A stretch of 29,756 nt of DNA, taken from the NCBI RefSeq assembly GCF_035688975.1, contig NZ_DASSMH010000124.1, positions 1-29,756 of the forward strand, given 5' to 3'. This document shows positions 16,333 to 24,800 of the stretch, piece after piece. The position numbers and the translations under genes are program-made. The stretch comes from CALMNV01 sp035688975 (GTDB lineage: Bacteria > Actinomycetota > Actinomycetes > Actinomycetales > Dermatophilaceae). The notes under the pieces are model-generated. The model saw only the letters and a program-made list of their open reading frames with translations, did not search any database and was not told the origin of the DNA. The first letter of the stretch is position 1; every line of letters starts with the position of its first letter.

Positions 16333-17658
16333 TCAGTGGAACGTGGCCGGGCGGCCGGCGCGGAGCGCGGCATACGCCTCCGGGTCGGCCTCCAGCGCGG
16401 CACGCCGCGCGCGGCGGCGGTAGCGCAGCGTCTGCGCGATCCCCAGCGCCCACACGGGATACTGCACGAGCATCGCGAGGCGGAACGCGTCGTGGTCCCA
16501 CGCCGTGGGCCCGGCGGGCGCCACCCGGTCGAGGACGACCCCGACCAGCGCCACGGCCATGAGGGTCGCGACGAAGCCGCCGGTGTTGACGATGCCCGAC
16601 GCGCTGCCGAGCCGGGTGGGCGGGTTGAAGGTGCGCGCCAGGTCGAAGCCGATCATCGACCCGGGCCCACCCATCGCGACAGCGACGACGAGCAGCGCGA
16701 GCACCCACACCGGTGCGGGGCCGGGCAGCGCGAGGACGACCGTCCACATGAGCATGCCGAGGCCGACGATGGCGAGCACGAGCGTGCTCCGCGAGAAAGG
16801 GAAGCGCATCGTCAGCGACCCGATGACCGGGCTGGTGATCATCGTCGTCACCGTCATGAGCATGAGCAGCGCGCTGGCCGTGAGCGGCGTCACGCCCTGC
16901 CCCGACAGGAGAAAGGGAAAGCCCCACAGCATCGTGAACATGTTCGCCGAGAACTGGGACGTGAAGTGGCTCCACAGCCCGAGCCGGGTGCCCGGGACGC
17001 GCCACGCGTTCGCCAGGGTGCGCGCCATGGCGCGCAGCCGCAGCTCGTCGCGGTCGTGGTCGGCATACGGGCTGTCCTTGACGACGACGACGAGCAGTAT
17101 GCCGGTGAGCACCCCCAGCGAGGACGCGACGGCATACGACCTCGTCCAGCCGAAGGCGTGCAGCGCGGCGGCGAGCGGACCTGCGGCGGCGAGCGCCCCC
17201 AGCTGGCCGAGCAAGCCGGTCAGTTGCGTCACCATGGGCGTGCGGCGCGGCGAGAACCACAACGCGGCGAGTCGCAGCACGGAGATGAAGACCATCGCGT
17301 CGCCCATCCCGAGCAGCACCCGGCAGACGAGGGCAGCGGCGAATGAGTCGACGAAGGCGAAGGCGAACTGCGACGCCGTGAGCAGCGTCAGCCCCACGCC
17401 GAGCAGCCGCTTGGACCCGAAGCGGTCGAGCAGGGCGCCGACCGGCAGCTGCATGGCGGCATAGACGAACAGCTGCACGATGGTGAAGGTCGACAGCTGC
17501 GCGGAGCTGATGCCGAAGCGCTCGGCCGCCTGCAGGCCGGCCACGCCCAGCGAGGTCCGGTGGAAGACGGCGAGCACGTAGACGGCGATCGCGCTGGCCC
17601 ACACGAGCCAGGCGCGGCGGCCGCCCACGGGGAAGTGCTGGACGGGATGCGCCATCAT
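16333..17658 (-). CDS. MFS transporter encoded downstream of malic enzyme
   Basis: The 441-residue protein has 12 predicted membrane helices. FHRTSLGVAGLQAAERFGIS in helix 1 and the following loop, and PVGALLDRFGSKRLLGVG (motif A, about 72-89), resemble the organic anion and nitrate/phthalate-like MFS branches, in which VFHRTS-type starts are frequent. The half-way cytosolic loop is charged (DHDRDELRLRAMART). The gene starts 10 nt after the malic enzyme stop, so the two are likely cotranscribed, which makes a dicarboxylate or related acid a reasonable but unproven substrate. Two adjacent ATGs (17658 and 17655) are possible; no strong Shine-Dalgarno is present. Confidence 0.85.
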   Translation of the reverse strand: MMAHPVQHFPVGGRRAWLVWASAIAVYVLAVFHRTSLGVAGLQAAERFGISSAQLSTFTIVQLFVYAAMQLPVGALLDRFGSKRLLGVGLTLLTASQFAFAFVDSFAAALVCRVLLGMGDAMVFISVLRLAALWFSPRRTPMVTQLTGLLGQLGALAAAGPLAAALHAFGWTRSYAVASSLGVLTGILLVVVVKDSPYADHDRDELRLRAMARTLANAWRVPGTRLGLWSHFTSQFSANMFTMLWGFPFLLSGQGVTPLTASALLMLMTVTTMITSPVIGSLTMRFPFSRSTLVLAIVGLGMLMWTVVLALPGPAPVWVLALLVVAVAMGGPGSMIGFDLARTFNPPTRLGSASGIVNTGGFVATLMAVALVGVVLDRVAPAGPTAWDHDAFRLAMLVQYPVWALGIAQTLRYRRRARRAALEADPEAYAALRAGRPATFH

Positions 17659-17668
17659 GCCGGGGCGG

Positions 17669-19090
17669 TCACGGGGCCGCCGGGTGCGTCGTCGACAGGC
17701 AGTCGACGATGGCCTTGGCGACGGTCTTGCTCATGTCCGGGTGGAAGACGCTCGGGATGATGTAGTTGGGGTTGAGCTGCTCGTCGGTGACGACGGAGGC
17801 GATCGCCTCGGCGGCCCGGATGAGCATCTGCGTCGTGACGTCGGTCGCGCGGGCGTCGAGCAGCCCCCGGAAGACGCCCGGGAAGGCGAGCACGTTGTTG
17901 ATCTGGTTCGGGTAGTCGCTGCGGCCGGAGGCGACCACGGTGGCGTGCTGCGTCGCCTCGTAGATGTCGATCTCGGGGTCGGGGTTGGCCAGCGCGAAGA
18001 CGATGCGCTGCTGCGCCATCTCCGGCAGCCACGCCGGCTCCAGGATGCGGGGGGCGCTGACGCCGATGAAGACGTCGGCGCCCTGCAGGCCGTCCCGCAG
18101 GGTGCCGCGCAGACCCCGGGGGTTGGTCTGCTCGGCCAGCGACCGCCACGCCGGGGTGAGGGACTCGTCGTCGCGGTGCAGCAGCCCCGGCCGGTCGTAG
18201 ACGGTCACGTCGACGGCACCGGCGGCGAGGAGCAGCTGGACGATGGCCGACCCGGCCGCGCCGCCACCGGAGACGAGGATGCGCGCCTCCGGCAGCTTCT
18301 TGTCCACGCAGCGCAACGCGTTGGTCAGGGCGGCGAGCACCACGATGGCGGTGCCGTGCTGGTCGTCGTGGAAGACGGGGATGGACAGGCGCTCGCGCAG
18401 CCGGGCCTCGACCTCGAAGCAGCGGGGGGCGGCGATGTCCTCGAGGTTGATCCCGCCGAACCCGGGCGCGATGAGCTCGACGGTGCGCACGATCTCGTCG
18501 ACGTCGGTGGTGTCGAGGCAGATCGGCCACGCGTCGATGTCGGCGAAGCGCTTGAAGAGGGCGGCCTTGCCCTCCATGACCGGCAGCGCGGCCATGGGGC
18601 CGATGTTGCCGAGACCGAGCACGGCGGAGCCGTCGGTCACGACGGCGACGGCGTTGCCCTTGATGGTCAGCTTGGGCACGTCCTCGGGGTGCTCCGCGAG
18701 CGCCTGGCTGACCCGGCCGACGCCCGGTGTGTAGGCCATGGCGAGGTCCTGGCGGTTGCGCAGGTTGACCTTGGACTCGACGCTGATCTTGCCGCCGAGG
18801 TGCAGCAGGAAGACCCGGTCGGACACCTTGTGGACCCGGACGCCCTCGAGGCTCTCGACGGCGTCGACGATCTCCTGCGAGTGGTCGGCGTCGGACGCCG
18901 AGCAGGTGAGGTCGATGACGAGCCGGTCGGGATGGGAGTCGACGATGTCGAGCGCCGTGGTGATCCCGCCCGCGTCGGCCACCTTGACCGCCAGGGCGCC
19001 GATGACTGCGGGGTCGGTCCCGGTGTGGAGGCGGACGGTGATCGAGTAGGAGGCGGTGGTGGCGCGGGCGCGTTGGATCGACTCAGTCAC
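17669..19090 (-). CDS. NAD(P)-dependent malic enzyme with N-terminal ACT domain
   Basis: The 473-residue enzyme decarboxylates malate to pyruvate. Residues 1 to about 85 form an ACT-like domain (SITVRLHTGTDPAVIGALAVKVADAGG), a likely effector-binding regulatory module. The catalytic part has AYTPGVGRVS, AVVTDGSAVLGLGNIGPMAA, EGKAALFKRFADIDAWPICLDT, NLEDIAAPRCFEVE and HDDQHGTA, with conserved metal- and substrate-binding residues. The NAD-binding domain shows VSGGGAAGSAI, then GRSDYPNQINNVLAFPG. GTG 19090 is the only sensible start; an ATG just upstream is out of frame and hits a stop. The MFS gene follows. Cofactor preference cannot be read with confidence. Confidence 0.92.
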   Translation of the reverse strand: MTESIQRARATTASYSITVRLHTGTDPAVIGALAVKVADAGGITTALDIVDSHPDRLVIDLTCSASDADHSQEIVDAVESLEGVRVHKVSDRVFLLHLGGKISVESKVNLRNRQDLAMAYTPGVGRVSQALAEHPEDVPKLTIKGNAVAVVTDGSAVLGLGNIGPMAALPVMEGKAALFKRFADIDAWPICLDTTDVDEIVRTVELIAPGFGGINLEDIAAPRCFEVEARLRERLSIPVFHDDQHGTAIVVLAALTNALRCVDKKLPEARILVSGGGAAGSAIVQLLLAAGAVDVTVYDRPGLLHRDDESLTPAWRSLAEQTNPRGLRGTLRDGLQGADVFIGVSAPRILEPAWLPEMAQQRIVFALANPDPEIDIYEATQHATVVASGRSDYPNQINNVLAFPGVFRGLLDARATDVTTQMLIRAAEAIASVVTDEQLNPNYIIPSVFHPDMSKTVAKAIVDCLSTTHPAAP

Positions 19091-19151
19091 GAGTTCATCG
19101 TCCCACGGCGACCGGGCCCCGCCGGACCGCGTTCGCGGGGCGGCATACGCG

Positions 19152-19189
19152 GGCGGCATACGCCTCGGGACGACGGGCCGTATGCCGCC
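19152..19189. promoter_or_regulatory. Inverted repeat in the divergent malic enzyme-ctpE gap
   Basis: Perfect 11-nt arms, GGCGGCATACG (19152-19162) and CGTATGCCGCC (19179-19189), flank a 16-nt loop. A third copy of GGCATAC lies at 19142-19148. The 148-nt gap carries both promoters, so this could be an operator or an RNA hairpin. The arms contain the window-wide GTATGC word, so it may also be coincidental. Confidence 0.45.
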
Positions 19190-19238
19190 GATCGCCAGGC
19201 GGGGGACGCGAAGTCGCGCGCCGCGGGACAATGCGACG

Positions 19239-21647
19239 GTGACGACCGCACGGATGCCGAGGACGCGGGACGCGGGGCTGACCGCGGGCGAGGTCGCCGA
19301 CCGGGTCACCAGGGGGGCGGTCAACGTGGTCGGCGAGCGGACGTCGCGCTCGCTCGGTGAGATCTTCCGGGCCAACGTCCTGACCCGCTTCAACGCCATC
19401 CTCGGCGCGCTCTTCGTCCTCGTGATGGTGACCGGCTCGGTCGCGGACGGGCTCTTCGGGATCGTCCTCGTCGTCAACTCCGGCATCGGCATCGCGCAGG
19501 AGTACCTCGCCAAGCGCAAGCTCGACCGGCTTGCCCTGCTCAACGCGCCGACGACCCGGGTGGTGCGCGACGGGGCGCTGGTCGTCGTGCCCACCACGGA
19601 GGTCGTGCTCGACGACCTCATCGAGCTGCGCACCGGCGACCAGGTGCCCGCCGACGGGACCCTGCTGTCCTCGGCCGGCCTGGAGCTCAACGAGGCCAAC
19701 CTCACCGGCGAGTCGGACCCGGTCGCGCACCCGGCCGGTGACGAGATCCGCTCCGGCACGAGCGTCGTCGCCGGCGCGGGGCGCTTCTGCGCCGAGGCGG
19801 TCGGGGCCGACGCCTACGTCAACCGGATCGCCGCCGAGGCGCGCAAGTTCACCCGGACCCACTCGGAGATCCAGTCGTCGGTCAACACCCTGCTGCGCTA
19901 CATCACGTGGATCATCGCCGGCGCCCTGCCGCTGCAGATCTGGTCCCAGTGGCAGACGGCCGGGTACCAGGGCTGGCAGTCGGTCGTCATCCGCTCCGCC
20001 GCGGGCGTCGTCGGCCTCGTCCCCGAGGGACTCGTGCTGCTCACCTCACTCGCCTTCCTCCTCTCCGCGGTCCAGCTCACGCGGCGGCACGTGCTCGTCC
20101 AGCAGCTGCCCGCGGTCGAGGGCCTGGCCCGCGTCGACGTCGTCTGCCTCGACAAGACGGGCACCCTCACGGTCGGCGACATCGCCTTCGAGCGGGTGGA
20201 ACCCCTCGGGCGGCGGCAGGTCGCCCAGGTCCACGAGGCGCTGGGCGCCCTCGCCGACGACCCCAACGCCAACGGCACCCTCACCGCGGTCGGCACCTCG
20301 CTGCCGGCTCCGACTGGCTGGGCGCGCACCGCGGGCGTGCCGTTCACCTCGCACCGCAAGTGGAGCTCCGGCACCTTCGCCGGCCGCGGGACATGGCTGC
20401 TCGGCGCTCCCGACGTCCTGCTGGCCGACGGCGACCCGGCACGCGCGCGGGCCGCCGAGCTCGCCGCCAGCGGGCGGCGCGTGCTGCTCCTCGCGACGTG
20501 CGCCGAGACCCTGCAGTCGCCGACCCTGCCCCGGTCCCTGGAGCCAGCCGCGCTCGTCACCCTCGTCGAGCAGGTCCGGCCGGACGCCCGCGAGACGCTG
20601 CGCTTCTTCGCCGAGCAGGACGTCGCCATCAAGATCTTCTCGGGCGACAACCCGAGGACCGTGGCGGCCGTGGCCCGGGAGGTGGGGCTCGACGTCGGCC
20701 GGCCGGTCGATGCCCGGGAGCTCGACGGTGACCTGGACTCGCTCCGGGCCGCCCTGTCGACCGGCACGGTCTTCGGCCGGGTGACCCCCGAGCAGAAGCG
20801 CGCCTTCGTGCGTGCCCTGCAGGCCGACGGCCGCGTCGTCGCGATGACCGGAGACGGCGTCAACGACGCCCTCGCGCTCAAGGACGCAGACATCGGCGTG
20901 GCCATGGGCAACGGAGCCCAGGCGACGAAGGCGGTGGCCGAGCTCGTGCTCCTCGACGGCCGGTTCTCCCACCTGCCCGACGTCCTCGCCGAGGGTCGGC
21001 GGGTCATCGGCAACGTCGAGCGCGTCGCCAACCTCTTCCTCGCCAAGAACGCCATGAGCCTCGTCGCCATCGTCACGGCCGCGCTGGTGGCCCTGCCGTT
21101 TCCCTTCCTCCCCCGCCACCTGACGCTCGTCTCCACCCTGACGATCGGCATCCCGGCCTTCATCCTCGCGCTCGGGCCCAACACCCGCCGCTACCAGCCC
21201 GGCTTCCTGCGCCGCATCCTGCGCTTCGCGGTCCCCTCAGGGGTCGTCGCGGGCCTGGCCGTCATCGCCTCCTACGTGCTCACGGGCAGCCGGCACGGTG
21301 TCGGCCGGGCCGACTTCGCCACCCGGTGCGGCGTCGTCACCGGCACCAACCCGGTCACGGACACGGCCTGCTGGCAGCCGGGCACCGGCGCGACGATCAC
21401 CCTGCTCGTCGTCTTCTTCTGGATCCTGTCGGTCCTGTCGCGTCCGCTGCGGCTGTGGAAGGCCGCCCTCATCGCGGCCATGATGGCCCTCGCGACGCTC
21501 GCCTTCGTCCTCCCCGTCGCCCGGCGCTTCTTCACCTTCGACGCTCCCGCCGACCTGGTGTGGCAGTCTCTCGGCCTCGGCCTCCTCGGCGGCGTCGTCG
21601 TCGAGCTGATCCACCGGCTCCCCGCCTCCCGGTTGTCTGGGGGGTGA
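19239..21647 (+). CDS. ctpE: CtpE-like cation-transporting P-type ATPase
   Basis: The 802-residue ATPase is close in length and in many blocks to mycobacterial CtpE, a calcium-related P-type pump. The actuator TGES is at 156-159, helix-4 motif VPEGL at 261-265, phosphorylated Asp305 in CLDKTGTLTVG, and hinge MTGDGVND at 536-543 followed by ALKDADIGVAMGNG. LTIGIPAFILALGPNTRRYQPGF is a conserved stretch after helix 6. There is no N-terminal heavy-metal domain or CPC motif, which argues against copper or zinc export. A GACAAT box ends 6 nt before GTG 19239; ATG 19254 is the alternative start. It diverges from the malic enzyme and converges on the peroxidase gene. Confidence 0.9.
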   Translation: MTTARMPRTRDAGLTAGEVADRVTRGAVNVVGERTSRSLGEIFRANVLTRFNAILGALFVLVMVTGSVADGLFGIVLVVNSGIGIAQEYLAKRKLDRLALLNAPTTRVVRDGALVVVPTTEVVLDDLIELRTGDQVPADGTLLSSAGLELNEANLTGESDPVAHPAGDEIRSGTSVVAGAGRFCAEAVGADAYVNRIAAEARKFTRTHSEIQSSVNTLLRYITWIIAGALPLQIWSQWQTAGYQGWQSVVIRSAAGVVGLVPEGLVLLTSLAFLLSAVQLTRRHVLVQQLPAVEGLARVDVVCLDKTGTLTVGDIAFERVEPLGRRQVAQVHEALGALADDPNANGTLTAVGTSLPAPTGWARTAGVPFTSHRKWSSGTFAGRGTWLLGAPDVLLADGDPARARAAELAASGRRVLLLATCAETLQSPTLPRSLEPAALVTLVEQVRPDARETLRFFAEQDVAIKIFSGDNPRTVAAVAREVGLDVGRPVDARELDGDLDSLRAALSTGTVFGRVTPEQKRAFVRALQADGRVVAMTGDGVNDALALKDADIGVAMGNGAQATKAVAELVLLDGRFSHLPDVLAEGRRVIGNVERVANLFLAKNAMSLVAIVTAALVALPFPFLPRHLTLVSTLTIGIPAFILALGPNTRRYQPGFLRRILRFAVPSGVVAGLAVIASYVLTGSRHGVGRADFATRCGVVTGTNPVTDTACWQPGTGATITLLVVFFWILSVLSRPLRLWKAALIAAMMALATLAFVLPVARRFFTFDAPADLVWQSLGLGLLGGVVVELIHRLPASRLSGG

Positions 21648-21670
21648 GGTGCTGCCATGACGCTAGCTAG

Positions 21671-21690
21671 CCCCGCAGATATCTGGGGGG
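21671..21690. repeat. Intergenic copy of the AGATATCT palindrome
   Basis: CCCCGCAGATATCTGGGGGG matches the palindrome found twice inside the methyltransferase gene, with one base changed. It begins 24 nt after the ctpE stop and lies before a second inverted repeat. It could form a GC-rich hairpin at the transcript end. Confidence 0.8.
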
Positions 21691-21743
21691 CACCGGGCGC
21701 AGCCACGGCTGACGGCCGGGCCCGCCGACCGCTCGCGAGCACA

Positions 21744-21818
21744 CGGACGACCATTGGTCCGCCGGCTCGGCGCTCCCCAGCACGGGACCGCCGCGAAACG
21801 CCGACCAATGGTCGTCCG
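21744..21818. terminator. Strong inverted repeat between convergent ctpE and peroxidase genes
   Basis: Perfect 16-nt arms, CGGACGACCATTGGTC (21744-21759) and GACCAATGGTCGTCCG (21803-21818), enclose a 43-nt loop. The element lies between the stops at 21647 and 21836 and could end transcription from both sides. It has no T-run, as is common in high-GC actinobacteria. Confidence 0.6.
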
Positions 21819-21835
21819 GGTGCACATCCCCTCCG

Positions 21836-24800
21836 TCACCGCGGCTGGACGATCACCGACCTCGCGGACGCGGCACCGTTGCCCACGGCGTTGGTGGCCA
21901 CGACCTGGAAGCGGTACCGGCCGGCGGGCAGGGTGAACGACAGGCTCCGCGCCGCGGCACCGGCCACCTGGACGATCGGCGAGCCGACCACGGTCACCCC
22001 GTCGGCGGCCATGAGCAGGGCCGACACGCGGTAGCTGAGGATCGCCGAGCCCCCGGTGGACGTGGGCGCCGTCCAGTTGGCGACCGCCGTCAGCGTGCCG
22101 CCCACTGCGCCTTGGGTCGGTGTGCCGATCACGGGCGCGCCGGGCACGGTGGCCGGGGTCACGGCGTTGGACGGCAGCGAGAACGCACCGAGCCCCACGG
22201 CGTTCACGGCGCGCACCCTGAAGGTGTATGCCGTGCCGTTCGTCAGGCCCGTGATCGTCGTGCTCGTCGCCGTGCCCGTCCGGCTGTCGGTGCGCACGAC
22301 CGTGGTGCCCCTGCGCACCTCGATCCGGTAGCCCGTGATCGCCGAACCCCCGTTGCTGCCAGCCTTCCACGACAGCGGGGCCGAGGCGTTGCCCCGGACA
22401 GCGGTGACGCCCGTGGGCGCCGCGGGGACCGTCGGTGCCGGGGTCACTGCGTTGGACGGGAGCGAGAAGGGGCCGAGCCCCGACGCGTTCACGGCGCGCA
22501 CGCGGAAGGTGTATGCCGTGCCGTTCGTCAGGCCCGTGATGGTCGTGCTCGTCGCCGTGCCCGAGCGGCTGTCGGTGCGCACGACCGTAGTGCCCCTGCG
22601 CACCTCGATCCGGTAGCCCGTGATCGCCGAGCCCCCGCTGCTTCCGGCGGTCCACGACACCGCGGCCGAGCCGTTGCCCCCGACGGCGGTGACGGCGGTG
22701 GGCGCGGCGGGGACCGCCCCGCCCGGGGTCACCGGTGCCGACGGCGCCGATAGGTCACCGGGGCCGGCGCGGTTGAACGCCTGGACGGCGAAGGTGTATG
22801 CCGTGCCGTTCGTCAGCCCGGTGATGGTCATGGTCGTCGCGGTGCCGAAGCTGCTCTCGAGGCGCACGGCGTCGGGGCCGACCATGACCTGGATCTGGTA
22901 GCCGACGATGGGCGACCCCCCGTCGTCGGGGGCGGTCCAGGACAGCTGGACCGACCCGTTCCCCGGCACTCCGACGACGCCCGACGGCGCCGCGGGCAGC
23001 CCGAAGGGGACCACCTCGTTGGAGGCCGCGGACAGCGCTCCGCCGCCGAAGGCGTTCAGGGCCCGGACCGCGAAGGTGTAGGCCTGGCCGATGGTCAGCC
23101 CGCTGACGACCTCGCTCGTCGCCTGCCCCGACAGGCCGGTGATGGTGCGCACGACCGAGCCGCCCGAGGAGACCACGACCTCGTACGACGTGACCGCCGG
23201 GCCGCCGTTGGGCGCGGGTGCGCTCCACTCGACGGTGGCGGAGGAGGCGCCGGCCACCGCGGTGCCGATCGTCGGCGCGTCGGGCGTCCGCACCTGGATC
23301 GTCTGGTCCGAGAACTGCACGGCCTCGATGTTGCGCAGCGTGTCCGTGCCGTCGCTGACCTTCTGGCCCACCACGTCGGGCCCGGTCTGGGTCACCGTCA
23401 GCGCGTCGCCGCTGGTCGACAACGTGTAGTTGGACCGGGGGCCGGCGAAGACCGCCGTGTCGACGCCGGTGTCGCCCGCGGGGGCGTCCTTGATCTCCCG
23501 GACGATGACGAGGTTGCCCGGGTCGACCGACCCGTCGAACACCGCCTGTTGCAGCGTCTTGGGGTTGCCGGCCTGGAAGGGCCGCTCCATCAGGTCGGTG
23601 GAGCCGATCTCCGTGGCGGGGTCCGCCGGGTTCGTGCGGACGCTGATCCGGACGGTGAGCGACCGGTCGCCGTCGATGATGTCGTTGCCGCCCCGACCGG
23701 TGATTGTGTCGCTGCCGCCGCCGCCGAGGAGGATGTTGCCCTCTCCCCAGATCGGCCCCGAGAGCGGGCAGGCGCCCGGCGCGGAGTTGGCGACGACCGG
23801 GTCCAGCGCCCCGGTGAGCGGTGGCAGCAACGCTGCGAGCCCGCTGATCCGGTCCACGCCCGCCTGGTCGAGCACGTCGCAGCCGGTGAAGCCCGCGCCG
23901 CCGACCTGGCTGGGCACGGCATCGTCACCACGGATGACGTCGTTGAACGCCGAGCCGGAGTCGGCCTCGGTCTCCTGCCAGCGGTCGCGGTTGACGACCA
24001 CCGGCAGCGGCACCCCGATCAGGTTGTTGTTGATCGCCATGTCGTCGTCGGCCCCGACGGTGTCGTACTGGTGGATGGCCCAGTCGAACCCTCCCGCCCC
24101 GGCGTTGCGGTCGATGGCCGCGTTCTGCGCCATGATGTCGTCGCCGCCCTCCGCGTCGTAGTCGTTCTCGCCGACCTGGCCGATGAAGACGTCGTTGCCC
24201 GGCGCCGTCTGCCCGGGGTCGTCGAAGAAGGGCGCCCCGAAGTCGCCGACGAGCAGGTCCTGCCCCGACCCGCCCTGGATCCAGTCGTCGCCGCCGTCGC
24301 CCTGACCGAGGTCGGCGCCCTGCCCGGCGATGATGAAGTCGTTGCCCGGGCCCCCGAACGTCTCGTTGTCGTTGGCGCCGCCGTTGGTGAAGTCGCTGCC
24401 GTCGCCGCCGAGGATGATGTCGTTGTCCGGGCCGGCGTCGAGCGCATCGTTGCCCGGGCCGCCCTTGAGCACATCGGCCCCGGACAGGTCGGTGATGATG
24501 TCGTTGCCCGCGCCGCCGAGCGCCACGTCGTCCCCGCCGTTGCCCTCGATGATGTCGTTGCCCTGGTCGCCCCAGAACGTGTCGTTGTCGCTGCCACCCC
24601 AAATCCGGTCGACGCCGGCAGTGCCGTTGTAGACGCCCTGACCGTTGATGCCGGGGGGGTCGATGGCGTTGACGGAGCGGTACTGGATCGTCCCGTCGGG
24701 CTTGCGCAGGAGGAGTTTGGACTCGTCGCACTTGCCCGTCGTCGACGGGTCGTCGGCCACGGTGGAGCCGAACTGGGTGTAGCCGGCGGGCGTGCCGGCG

